Assembly (NCBI RefSeq): GCF_022698145.1
Contig: NZ_JALDAX010000001.1
Span: 1,138,036 to 1,202,035, forward strand
Length of the DNA: 64,000 nt
Direction: 5' to 3'
DNA from: Streptomyces spinosisporus
Lineage (GTDB): Bacteria; Actinomycetota; Actinomycetes; Streptomycetales; Streptomycetaceae
Under the pieces are notes generated by a model. The model ran no database searches and had not been told where the DNA came from. It saw only the letters and a list, made by a program, of their open reading frames with translations. The position numbers and the translations under genes are program-made. Positions 33,496-41,629 of this stretch are shown here, piece by piece. Positions within the stretch are counted from its first letter, which is position 1, and each line of letters opens with the position of its first letter.

Positions 33496-35030
33496 CCCCT
33501 ACCGGACCGTGCGTGGTGCGAGCCCCGCCCCGGCACCTGTATCCCGTAGTGGGCGATCTTGCGGTAGATCGTTGCGCGGCTCATGCCGAGGCGTTCCGCG
33601 GCTTGTGCGACGGTGGTGCCGGGTTCGGTCAACGACCGTACGATCTCGTCCCGTTCGAGCTGCTCGATACGGCTCAGCCGGCGGGCGGTGTCGGTGAAGA
33701 ACTCGGCGGGCAGGTGCTGTATGTCGACGGTGTCGGTGCGGGAGGCGGCCTCCTGGACGACGCGGCGCAGTTGGCGTGCGTTCTCCGGCCAGGCGTGGGC
33801 GCAGAGCGCGCGGGCGGCAGCGGGGGTGAAGGTGACGGTGCGTCCGCGGTGCCGCAGTGCGAAGAGGTCGGCGAGCGGGAGGACGTCCTCGGGGCGCAGC
33901 CGCAGCGGCGGCACCTCCACCACGGAGTCCACGAGCGGCCGTAGCACCGCCGGGATCGCTTCGTAGCGCTCGGCGGTGACGACGAACGGCTGTGGCGGCC
34001 GGTCGGCACCGGGGGTGACCGGGCGGCGGGCGGACGCGAGGACCTCGGCGAGCCGGTCGGCGGCCCACGCGGGCAGCGCGTCCGTCGCCTCCAGGACCAC
34101 ACAGGTGTCGTTTTTGACGAGCTCGGGCGCCCACAGGCTCAGCCACGGCTCGATGTCGGCGTCGTTCGGGGGAGTCGCGCCGAGCAGCCGCTCCCTGGGC
34201 CGCACGGCCCGGCGCGCACGGCAGGCCAGGGCGGTCTTCCCCGCGCCGGGTTCGCCCACGACTGCCAGCGCCTCGCCCCGGGCCATGGCCGCGCGGGCCC
34301 GCTCCAGGGCGCGGGTCCAGCCCGGCGACAGAGGCGGCTCCGGCCGCTCCCGGTCCGCGAGCCCCGCGACCTGCACCCGGAACACCTTGCCGCGGGGCGC
34401 CCGGTACACGGCCTTTCCGGGATGGCTTCCCCTCGCCAGCATCAGGGCGCTCGTATTGCCGGCGGCGGCCTGCGCGAGGGCCAGCAGCAGCGCCGACGAC
34501 TCGTCCGACCACGTGGTCAGATTGACGCTGCCGGCCAGTTCGCCGCTGGCCGGGTCGAGCACCGGCACCGCAGCGCAGGTGAAGCCCCGCAGCTCCGCGC
34601 AGTAGTGCTCGTCGGCCCGCACGAGGGAGGGGGCGCGGTCGGCGAGGGCGAGCCCGAGACCGTTGGTGCCCGCGTTCTGCTCGGCGAAGTAGAAGCCGGG
34701 GGCCAGATGCACCCGGTCCAGGGCACGGTCGACCGCGGGATCGTCCGTCAGCCGGCACAGCACCAGACCGTCACTGCCCGTGATCATCATGCTGACCGGC
34801 TCGTTGGCCAGCGTCGACCGCAGCCCCTGCAACACCTCCCGGCCGCAGTCGTACAGCAGCGACTCCGTGTCGACGAACCCGGTGAAGACCGGCTCGACGT
34901 GATCGGGCGCCACGCCGTAGCGCCTGCTGCGCTGCCACGAGGCGCGCAGCCGCGGCGCCAGCGTGGCGATGCCGCTGCCGTCCTCGCTCCGGCGTCCTTC
35001 GGGCCGTGGCGGATTCGTCCCGTCGTCCAT
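33441..35030 (-). CDS. GAF/AAA-like/Fis regulator (AcoR/MimR-type activator)
   Basis: A 529-residue regulator starting at ATG 35030 behind GGAGG. Order: GAF-like sensor (about 40-230; FAEQNAGTNGLGLALADRAP, HYCAELRGFTCAAVPV), an AAA+-like central part with a Walker A (GEPGAGKT, near 255), and a C-terminal Fis helix-turn-helix (TTVAQAAERLGMSRATIYRK, near 480-500). The central domain has no GAFTGA loop for sigma-54 and a weak Walker B (CVVLEATDAL), as expected in a genus that lacks sigma-54. Such proteins switch on the propane/phenol-type monooxygenase clusters of actinomycetes. It is divergent from the amidohydrolase operon across a perfect palindrome, so it very likely controls that operon. 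Confidence 0.85.
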   Translation of the reverse strand: MDDGTNPPRPEGRRSEDGSGIATLAPRLRASWQRSRRYGVAPDHVEPVFTGFVDTESLLYDCGREVLQGLRSTLANEPVSMMITGSDGLVLCRLTDDPAVDRALDRVHLAPGFYFAEQNAGTNGLGLALADRAPSLVRADEHYCAELRGFTCAAVPVLDPASGELAGSVNLTTWSDESSALLLALAQAAAGNTSALMLARGSHPGKAVYRAPRGKVFRVQVAGLADRERPEPPLSPGWTRALERARAAMARGEALAVVGEPGAGKTALACRARRAVRPRERLLGATPPNDADIEPWLSLWAPELVKNDTCVVLEATDALPAWAADRLAEVLASARRPVTPGADRPPQPFVVTAERYEAIPAVLRPLVDSVVEVPPLRLRPEDVLPLADLFALRHRGRTVTFTPAAARALCAHAWPENARQLRRVVQEAASRTDTVDIQHLPAEFFTDTARRLSRIEQLERDEIVRSLTEPGTTVAQAAERLGMSRATIYRKIAHYGIQVPGRGSHHARSGRGQAQPSAGRPSACSPVTR

Positions 35031-35105
35031 CGAAACCTCCACCTGCGCGTCGTTGCGCCTGTCCGGCCAGCGTAGGTCCGCGGCCCCGGCCCGGACAGCG
35101 CCCGG

Positions 35106-35122
35106 TGTCTCAAAGTGAGACA
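35106..35122. promoter_or_regulatory. Operator palindrome for the AcoR/MimR-type regulator
   Basis: TGTCTCAAAGTGAGACA is a perfect 7-3-7 palindrome, midway between the divergent regulator (start 35030) and the amidohydrolase gene (start 35200). It fits the short dyads bound by Fis-type helix-turn-helix regulators. Confidence 0.75.
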
Positions 35123-35199
35123 CGCCGGGACTGCCCACGACCGTGCTCGCTGCCTAGCGTCGCTGACATCCCCGATGGCACGGAACATGGAGGCCGCAC

Positions 35200-36198
35200 A
35201 TGTACGCCAAGGACGGCGAGACCTATTTCGTCGTGGACGCACACATCGCGCTCTGGGACGCCCGGCCCGAGAACCAGCTCAACATCCACGGCAAGCAGTT
35301 CATCGACTGCTTCTACGACTACCACCGCAACCTCAGCCCCGAGTCCGAGGTGTGGCCGTACGAGGAGTACCTCTACTACGGCAGCGAGCGGCTGATGAAG
35401 GACCTGTTCGCCGAGGGACACGTCGATCACGCCATCTTCCAGCCCGCCCTGCTCAGCGCCTTCTACCGCACCGGCTTCGGGCAGACCGAGGAGGCGTTCG
35501 CGCTCGCCGAGCAGCACCCCGACAAGCTCACGTACAACCACTGCTGGGACCCGCGCCACGAGCAGGCCGGTCTCGACCAACTGCGGCGCGACGCCGAGCG
35601 GTTCCACCTCAAGGGTGTCAAGCTCTACACCGCCGAGTGGCAAGGCGACTCGCGCGGCTACAAGCTCGACGACCCTTGGTCGTACCGCTATCTGGAGACG
35701 GCCCAGGAACTCGGCATCAAGAACATCCACATCCACAAGGGCCCCACCATCCGCCCCCTGGACCGCGACGCCTTCGACGTGGCGGACGTCGACAAGGTCG
35801 CCACCGACTTCACGGACCTTAATTTCGTGGTGGAGCACTGCGGACTGCCACGCCTCGAGGACTTCTGCTGGATCGCCACCCAGGAGCCCAATGTGCACGC
35901 GGGCCTGGCCGTCGCGATGCCGTTCATCCACACCCGCCCGCGCTACTTCGCCCAGATCATCGCCGAGTTGCTCTACTGGGTGGGCGAGGACCGCATCCAG
36001 TTCTCCAGCGACTACGCGCTGTGGACGCCGCGTTGGCTCGTGGAGAGGTTCGTCGACTTCCAGATCCCCGAGGACATGGACGACTACGCACCGCTCACCG
36101 TGGCCCAGAAGAAGAAGATCCTCGGCCTGAACGCCGCCGCCATGTACGACATCCCGGTGCCCGCCGAGTGCGCGGTCACCGAGCCCGCGGCGGTGTGA
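35200..36198 (+). CDS. Amidohydrolase-family protein of propane-monooxygenase-type clusters
   Basis: A 332-residue TIM-barrel amidohydrolase (amidohydrolase_2/ACMSD fold). The N-terminal DAHIALWDARPENQ, then IHGKQFIDCFYDYHRNLSPE, KGVKLYTAEWQGDSRGY, IHIHKGPTIRPLDRDAFDV, VVEHCGLPR and SSDYALWTPRW segments are those of the conserved amidohydrolase that follows the monooxygenase genes in mim/prm operons of mycobacteria and rhodococci. The usual first HxH is altered to DAH, so metal binding may be incomplete. ATG 35200 after GGAGG. It is followed by the DUF59 gene after one base. Its catalytic role in those clusters is unclear; it may help the monooxygenase assemble. Confidence 0.8.
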   Translation: MYAKDGETYFVVDAHIALWDARPENQLNIHGKQFIDCFYDYHRNLSPESEVWPYEEYLYYGSERLMKDLFAEGHVDHAIFQPALLSAFYRTGFGQTEEAFALAEQHPDKLTYNHCWDPRHEQAGLDQLRRDAERFHLKGVKLYTAEWQGDSRGYKLDDPWSYRYLETAQELGIKNIHIHKGPTIRPLDRDAFDVADVDKVATDFTDLNFVVEHCGLPRLEDFCWIATQEPNVHAGLAVAMPFIHTRPRYFAQIIAELLYWVGEDRIQFSSDYALWTPRWLVERFVDFQIPEDMDDYAPLTVAQKKKILGLNAAAMYDIPVPAECAVTEPAAV

Positions 36199-36199
36199 G

Positions 36200-36934
36200 A
36201 TGCAATCCGACGACCTGCGACGCCGGGCGCACCACGCACTCGACGCCGTCCTCGACCCCGAACTCGACGAGCCCATCACCGACTTGGGGTTCGTCCACAG
36301 CCTGGACGCGGACGACACGGGACGCATCACCGTGCACCTGCGGCTCCCGACCTCCTTCTGTTCCCCCAACTTCGCCTATCTGATGGCCTCCGACGCCAAG
36401 GACGTCCTGTCCGCCCTGCCCGGCGCCGCAGCCGTCACGGTCGTCCTGGACGACCACCACGACTCGGACGTCATCAACCGCGGCCTGGCGGCGGACGCCG
36501 GCTTCCGCGGAACCTTCGGACCGGAGGCGGAGCAGGACCTGGAGGAACTGCGCGCCGTCTTCCGCCGCAAGGCACACGCCGCCGCCATGGAACGGGCCCT
36601 GACCCGGCTGCTCCGCACCCGCCCCGGCCTCACCGACGAGGGCCTGTACGACGTCGTCCTCGGCGATCTGCCCGACGACGACACGACCCGGGCCCTGCTG
36701 CGCCGCCGCGCCGCACTCGGCCTCGACCCCCGGCCGACGGCGCCCGTGCTCGTCGACGACCACGGCGAACGCCCCCGCCCCGAGGACGTCCCGCTGCGCC
36801 TGCGCTTCGCCCGCGCGACCCGCATCTCCATCGAAGGAAACGCCCACTTCTGCCGTGGACTGCTGCGCACGCGGTACCCGGACGAGGCCACCGACCACCA
36901 GTCCCTCGCACCCCACAGGGAGGCCGTCTCGTGA
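36200..36934 (+). CDS. DUF59/MIP18-type metal-sulfur cluster protein, extended
   Basis: A 244-residue protein. Residues 8-90 are a DUF59 (PaaD/MIP18) domain (AHHALDAVLDPELDEPITDLGFV, CSPNFAYLMASDAKDVL) known from iron-sulfur cluster assembly factors. The remaining part is helical with a basic stretch and ends RISIEGNAHFCRGLL; I do not recognise it as a named domain. It lies one base after the amidohydrolase gene and overlaps the dehydrogenase gene by four bases, so the three are co-translated. In prm/mim clusters a DUF59 gene sits at this position. Confidence 0.78.
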   Translation: MQSDDLRRRAHHALDAVLDPELDEPITDLGFVHSLDADDTGRITVHLRLPTSFCSPNFAYLMASDAKDVLSALPGAAAVTVVLDDHHDSDVINRGLAADAGFRGTFGPEAEQDLEELRAVFRRKAHAAAMERALTRLLRTRPGLTDEGLYDVVLGDLPDDDTTRALLRRRAALGLDPRPTAPVLVDDHGERPRPEDVPLRLRFARATRISIEGNAHFCRGLLRTRYPDEATDHQSLAPHREAVS

Positions 36935-37956
36935 AAGCAGTGCAGGTCATCGGCTACCACCAGAACCTGCGGATGACGGACGTCCCCGAGCCCGAGGTGT
37001 CGGGTCCGTTCGACGTCGTCGTCAAAATCGGCGGGGCCGGGGTGTGCCGTACGGACATCCACATCCTCGAAGGGCAGTGGGCCGAGAAGAGCGGCGTCAC
37101 CCTGCCGTACACCATCGGCCACGAGAACGCCGGCTGGGTGCATGCGGTCGGCAGCGCCGTCACCAATGTCGCCGTGGGCGACAAGGTCATCGTGCACCCG
37201 CTGATCACCTGCGGGCTGTGCCCCGCCTGCCGGGCCGGCGACGACGTCCACTGCGAGCAGAGCAGCTTCCCCGGCATCGACACCGCCGGGGGCTACGCCG
37301 AGTACCTCAGGACGTCCGCGCGGAGCGTGGTGCGCATCGACGACTCGCTCGAACCTGCGGACGTGGCCGCCCTCGCCGACGCCGGCCTGACCGCCTACCA
37401 CGCGGCGGCCAAGGCGGCCCGCAGGCTGCGGCCGGGGCATCGCTGCGTGGTGATCGGCGCGGGCGGGCTCGGCCACATCGGCGTCCAGGTGCTGCGCGCC
37501 CTGACGGCGGCCGAGATCGTCGTCGTCGACCGCAACCCGGACGCGGTCAAGCTGGCCGGCGAGATCGGCGCCCATCACGGGATCGTCGCCGACGGCAGCC
37601 ATGTGGAGGCGGTCCTCGAACTGACCGGCGGCAACGGTGCCGAGACCGTCGTGGACTTCGTCGGCGAGGGCGGCGCCACCCGGGACGGCGTACGGATGCT
37701 GCGCCGGGCCGGCGACTACCACGTGGTCGGCTACGGCGAGAACATCGACGTGCCCACCATCGACATCATCTCCACGGAGATCAACTTCATCGGCAACCTG
37801 GTCGGTTCGTACAACGATCTCAGCGAGCTCATGGTCCTCGCCGCACAGGGCCATGTCCGGCTGCACACCGAGAAGTACGCGCTCGACGACTTCCAGTCCG
37901 CCCTGGACGACCTCGGCGCGGGCCGGGTCAGGGGACGCGCGATCCTGGTGCCCTGA
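36931..37956 (+). CDS. Zinc-dependent medium-chain alcohol dehydrogenase
   Basis: A 341-residue NAD(P)-dependent alcohol dehydrogenase. Catalytic zinc ligands: Cys39 (GVCRTDIH), His64-Glu65 (GHENAG); structural zinc: Cys94, 97, 100, 108 (CGLCPACRAGDDVHC). The Rossmann motif is VIGAGGLGHIGVQ. Sequence such as LEGQWAEKSGVTLPYTIGHENAGW and GYGENIDVPTIDIISTEINFIGNL is characteristic of the dehydrogenase beside propane monooxygenases, which oxidises the secondary alcohol to the ketone. GTG 36931 overlaps the DUF59 stop (GTGA). No monooxygenase gene is in the window. Confidence 0.9.
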   Translation: MKAVQVIGYHQNLRMTDVPEPEVSGPFDVVVKIGGAGVCRTDIHILEGQWAEKSGVTLPYTIGHENAGWVHAVGSAVTNVAVGDKVIVHPLITCGLCPACRAGDDVHCEQSSFPGIDTAGGYAEYLRTSARSVVRIDDSLEPADVAALADAGLTAYHAAAKAARRLRPGHRCVVIGAGGLGHIGVQVLRALTAAEIVVVDRNPDAVKLAGEIGAHHGIVADGSHVEAVLELTGGNGAETVVDFVGEGGATRDGVRMLRRAGDYHVVGYGENIDVPTIDIISTEINFIGNLVGSYNDLSELMVLAAQGHVRLHTEKYALDDFQSALDDLGAGRVRGRAILVP

Positions 37957-37973
37957 CGACCGGTCGTACACGG

Positions 37974-38015
37974 TCGACGGGCTCGGTCGAGCCGGTGCTC
38001 AGCCGAGCCCGTCGA
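37974..38015. terminator. 13-bp hairpin between convergent genes
   Basis: TCGACGGGCTCGG (37974-37986) pairs with CCGAGCCCGTCGA (38003-38015). The right arm lies in the last codons of the convergent TetR gene. Confidence 0.65.
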
Positions 38016-38727
38016 GCATCAGCCCGAGGGTGAAGTCGAAGCGGTCGTGGAGGGTCCCGGCGGTGAGCTCGGCGGCGTAGCGCTTGCTGTTCGGGAAGGT
38101 GTCGGGCAGTGCCGCGAACCGGCGCAGCAGTTCGTCGCGCCCGACGACCCACTCCTCGTCACTGCGCGCGAGCCGCCTGTTCGCCAGCGACACCTCGAGG
38201 CTGTAGGCGCCGACGTAGAGCATGAGTGAGTCGATGGCCCAGGCGGCGGTCTGCGGGGCGATGCCCCCGGCGAGCAGGATGGCGAGCATTCCCTCGCCGA
38301 CGCGCAGTGTGTCCAGATTGGACGGGGCGGAGGCGAAGGCGGCCCGGGAGATGCCGGGGTAGCGCAGGTACTGGTCGCGCAGCTGGGTGCAGACTCCGGT
38401 GATCTGCTGCCGCCAGCGGTCGGGGTCCGGTTCCGGCAGCTCGATCTCGGCGCACAGCCGGCCGATGAGCAGCTCGTCCAGGTCCTCCTTGTTGACCACG
38501 TGGGCGTAGAGCGAGGAGGGTCCCGTCTCCAGGGCGGCGGCCACCCGCCGCATCGTCAGGGCCTCGTAGCCCTCCGCCTCCACGATGCCGAACGCGGAGG
38601 CGATGATCGCGTCGACCGTGATCGGCTTCTTGCGCCCGCCGGACGGTCCGCGCCGGGCGGCGGGCGCGTCCGGGCCGGTGCCGAGCTGGTGCCGCGCTGC
38701 GCGCCGTTCCTGCGGAGTCGGTGACAT
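37999..38727 (-). CDS. TetR-family repressor of the adjacent MFS pump
   Basis: A 242-residue TetR-class regulator. After a basic Pro-rich tail, the helix-turn-helix is ALTMRRVAAALETGPSSLYAHVVNK (about 60-84), and the C-terminal domain (TetR_C_1-like; SAPSNLDTLRVGEGMLAILLAGG, MLYVGAYSLEVS) binds the ligand. ATG 38727. Divergent from a DHA2 pump, with four GAAC-N3-GTTC palindromes in the gap. It should repress the pump and itself, released by a pump substrate, as in classical drug-sensing pairs. Confidence 0.9.
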   Translation of the reverse strand: MSPTPQERRAARHQLGTGPDAPAARRGPSGGRKKPITVDAIIASAFGIVEAEGYEALTMRRVAAALETGPSSLYAHVVNKEDLDELLIGRLCAEIELPEPDPDRWRQQITGVCTQLRDQYLRYPGISRAAFASAPSNLDTLRVGEGMLAILLAGGIAPQTAAWAIDSLMLYVGAYSLEVSLANRRLARSDEEWVVGRDELLRRFAALPDTFPNSKRYAAELTAGTLHDRFDFTLGLMLDGLG

Positions 38728-38749
38728 GCGGGCAGTCTAGCGGATCTAC

Positions 38750-38821
38750 GAACAGTGTTCTACGTCACTAGGAACACTGTTCGCCTTGCTCTGAACAATG
38801 TTCGTCTGTAGAACGGTGTTC
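38750..38821. promoter_or_regulatory. Four TetR operators in tandem
   Basis: GAACAGTGTTC (38750-38760), GAACACTGTTC (38772-38782), GAACAATGTTC (38793-38803) and GAACGGTGTTC (38811-38821) share GAAC-N3-GTTC and are spaced 22, 21 and 18 bases, about two helical turns, so repressor dimers would line up on one face of the DNA. Confidence 0.85.
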
Positions 38822-40267
38822 GTGTCCATTGACCAGCGCACCTCTCAAGCGCCCATCCCCAGCAGCCTGCCGCTGCGCACCGCATGGCTCGTCCTGGTAG
38901 TCGTGGTCCTCGCCGACCTGATGGATCTCATCGACTCCAGCATCGCCAACCTCGCGGGCCCCTCCATCCGCTCCGACCTCGGCGGCGGCCAGGTCACCGT
39001 CCAGTGGGTGCTCAGCGCCTACACCGCGGCCTTCGCCCTCGGGCTCGTCACCTCCGGACGGCTCGGGGACCTGCTCGGCCGCCGGCGCCTCTTCCTGCTC
39101 GGCATGACCGGCTTCACCCTGGCCTCACTGGCCTGCGGACTCGCCCCCGACGTGGTCTTCCTGATCGTCGCCCGCACCCTGCAGGGCCTGTTCGGGTCGG
39201 TCATGATCCCGCAGGGCCTGGCCCTGGTGAAGGTCGTCTTCCCGCCCCAGCATCTGCGCAAGGCCCTGGCCCCGGTCGGCCCGCTGATGGGTCTGACCAT
39301 GGTGGCCGGGCCCATCCTGGCCGGCTGGCTGCTCCACCTCGATCTCTACGGCAGCCAGTGGCGCCCCATCTTCCTGATCAACGTGCCGTTCGGCGTCGCC
39401 GCGCTCCTGCTCGGCCGGCGCGTCCTGCCCCGGCACGGGGGAGAGGACCGCACCGCCCGCCTCGACCTCACCGGCGTCGCCCTGCTCACCGCGGCCTCGG
39501 CCCTGCTCATCGTCCCGCTCATCCAGGGCCGCGAACTCGGCTGGCCCGCCTGGACCTACGTCATGATGGCCGCCGCGGTCGCGCTGCTCGCCCTGTTCGT
39601 CGTCTCCCAGCGGCACAGCAGCCACCCGGTCATCACGCCGTCGCTGTTCCGCAAGCGCAGCTTCGTCGTCGGCCTGGTGATCGTCGCCGGGTTCTACGCC
39701 TCCCTGAGCGGCTTCGTCCTCGTCATCAACCTGCTGCTGCAGCAGGGCATGCACTGGACGCCGCTGCGCACCGGCCTCACCCTGATCCCCTGGGCCCTCG
39801 GCACCGCGGTCGCCGTCCTGCTCGCCGGCGCCGTACTCGCCGAGAAGCTGGGCCGCGCCACCCTCCACCTGGGTCTGTCCCTCGCCGTCGCCGGCCTGCT
39901 GGCCGACTGGTGGACCGTCGCCCACTGGAGCGCCGACCTCACCGTCTGGAAGCTGACTCCCGCGCTGCTGCTCACCGGATTCGGCTCCGGCCTGGTGTTC
40001 GTCCCGCTCGTCGACTTCATCATCGGCGACGCCACCCCCGAGGAGGTCGGCACCGGGGCGGGCCTGCTCAACGCCGTCCAGCAGTTCGCCGGCGCCATCG
40101 GCGTCGCCGCCCTCGGCACGGTCTTCCTCGCCCGCGTCGGACACCCCTCCGTCCACTCCTACTTCGCCGCCGCGGAACTGGTCTTCGCCATCACCGCGGG
40201 CCTCAACCTCCTGACACTCCTGCTGGTGGGCCTCCTGCCCCGGCACGCCCAGCAGGCGCACGGCTGA
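38822..40267 (+). CDS. DHA2-family MFS multidrug efflux pump
   Basis: A 481-residue protein with about 14 membrane segments, of the EmrB/QacA (DHA2) type: helix 1 ADLMDLIDSSIANLAGPSIR, helix 4/loop SGRLGDLLGRRRLF, helix 5 motif GLTMVAGPILAGWL. It expels hydrophobic compounds using the proton gradient. The start is uncertain: ATG 38798, GTG 38816 and GTG 38822 are in frame, but the first two lie within operators. GTG 38822 gives the family-like VSIDQRTSQ start, with no ribosome site, so a leaderless message is possible. Controlled by the divergent TetR. Confidence 0.9.
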   Translation: MSIDQRTSQAPIPSSLPLRTAWLVLVVVVLADLMDLIDSSIANLAGPSIRSDLGGGQVTVQWVLSAYTAAFALGLVTSGRLGDLLGRRRLFLLGMTGFTLASLACGLAPDVVFLIVARTLQGLFGSVMIPQGLALVKVVFPPQHLRKALAPVGPLMGLTMVAGPILAGWLLHLDLYGSQWRPIFLINVPFGVAALLLGRRVLPRHGGEDRTARLDLTGVALLTAASALLIVPLIQGRELGWPAWTYVMMAAAVALLALFVVSQRHSSHPVITPSLFRKRSFVVGLVIVAGFYASLSGFVLVINLLLQQGMHWTPLRTGLTLIPWALGTAVAVLLAGAVLAEKLGRATLHLGLSLAVAGLLADWWTVAHWSADLTVWKLTPALLLTGFGSGLVFVPLVDFIIGDATPEEVGTGAGLLNAVQQFAGAIGVAALGTVFLARVGHPSVHSYFAAAELVFAITAGLNLLTLLLVGLLPRHAQQAHG

Positions 40268-40330
40268 GCCCACGCTCGAGACGACCCCCCCCAATGGCCA
40301 CACCCTCGGCCGATGATCTAGCGTCGAACC

Positions 40331-41629
40331 ATGCATCCGCCCCGCGGCGAGCCGGCCGAAGACACCGTGCCCGGTCTGTCCGCCGGGCCGGTCGCACTGG
40401 CCTGGCTGACGCAGTTCCTGGTGGGGACCGATCTCTTCGTGGTGGCGCCGCTGCTCCCGCGCATCGCCGCGTCGTTCGACGTCTCCGCGGCCGGCACCGG
40501 CCTGTTGGTCACGGTCTTCTCGGTCGCGTACGTGGTGGCCTCACCCTTCGCGGGCTGGCTCTCCGACCGGTGGGACCGCGCCACGGTCCTGGTGGTGGCC
40601 CTGGTCCTGTTCTCCGCCGCCAACATCGGCACCGCCCTGGCGCCAAGTTTCGGCGTGCTCCTGGTGGCCCGCGTGGTGGCCGGTGTCGCGGCCGCCGCGA
40701 CAGGGCCCACGGTGTACGCCCTGGTCAGCACCCGCGCACGGCCACAGGTCCGGGCGCAGGTGCTGGCCGTGGTGGGTTCGGGCCTGCTGACGGCCCTGTG
40801 GGTGGGCGCACCGGCCGGGTCGCTGCTGGGACGGTACGTCGGCTGGCAGGCCGCCTTCGTCATCCTGGCCGCGGGCACGTTGCTGCTGGCCCTCCCGCAC
40901 GCGTTCGTCTGGCGTGCGCGCCCGGTCCCGGCGGACACGGCCCCGGCGGCCCCGCCGGACGCGGCCCCGGCGGCCCCGGCGGACACGGCCCCGCCGGACG
41001 CGGTCCCGCCGACCGTGGCGCATCAGGCCGACCGGCCCGCCACGCGCCTCGCGATATCGGCCGTAGCGGTCACGACCCTGTGGGCCTTCTCCGTCTACAC
41101 CCTCTACACCTTCCTGGCCGTCGCGCTGCACACCGACGGCCGGTCGACCGACGTCACCTGGCTGCTGGCCGTCTACGGCGTCGGCGCCGTCGTCGGCGGT
41201 CAGGTGGGCGGACGTATCGCCGACCGCGCCGACGCCGTACGGGTCACCGGGTCGGCACTGGCACTGACCGCGCTGCTGGAGGTCGGCGTCGCCCTGGCCT
41301 TCCCCGTCACCTGGGCGCTGGCCTGCACACTGGCCCTGTTCGCGCTCGCTGCCTACGCCTTCTTCCCCGCCCAGCAGCGGCACTTGGTGGACCTGTTCCC
41401 CGGCCGCGCGACCGCCGTGCTGTCCTGGAACAACAGCGCCCTGTTCGTGGGCCTGTCCGTGGCGGGCGCCGTCGGCGGGCAGATCGTGCATGCCCTCAAC
41501 TACCCGGCCCTGCTGTACATCGGCGCCGCCGTGGCGGTACCGGCCTGTCTGCTCGCCCGGGGCGGGCCTACAACGCGTACACCTGCCCGGTTTGGCCGCC
41601 CTCCACAGAGCGGACGTAGGCCTGGGTGA
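40331..41629 (+). CDS. MFS transporter (DHA1/AraJ type)
   Basis: A 432-residue protein with 12 membrane segments. The helix 2-3 loop is AGWLSDRWDRATVLV, and the central cytosolic linker between helices 6 and 7 is an Ala-Pro-Asp repeat (about residues 198-225, PADTAPAAPPDAAPAAPAD) coded by repeated GGCCCCGGCGGAC-like blocks. Likely exports a small molecule. ATG 40331. It ends 62 bases inside the convergent SDR gene, so the last ~20 residues, which are Arg/Pro-rich, are coded on the other strand of that gene; a shorter protein would be equally functional. Confidence 0.85.
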   Translation: MHPPRGEPAEDTVPGLSAGPVALAWLTQFLVGTDLFVVAPLLPRIAASFDVSAAGTGLLVTVFSVAYVVASPFAGWLSDRWDRATVLVVALVLFSAANIGTALAPSFGVLLVARVVAGVAAAATGPTVYALVSTRARPQVRAQVLAVVGSGLLTALWVGAPAGSLLGRYVGWQAAFVILAAGTLLLALPHAFVWRARPVPADTAPAAPPDAAPAAPADTAPPDAVPPTVAHQADRPATRLAISAVAVTTLWAFSVYTLYTFLAVALHTDGRSTDVTWLLAVYGVGAVVGGQVGGRIADRADAVRVTGSALALTALLEVGVALAFPVTWALACTLALFALAAYAFFPAQQRHLVDLFPGRATAVLSWNNSALFVGLSVAGAVGGQIVHALNYPALLYIGAAVAVPACLLARGGPTTRTPARFGRPPQSGRRPG

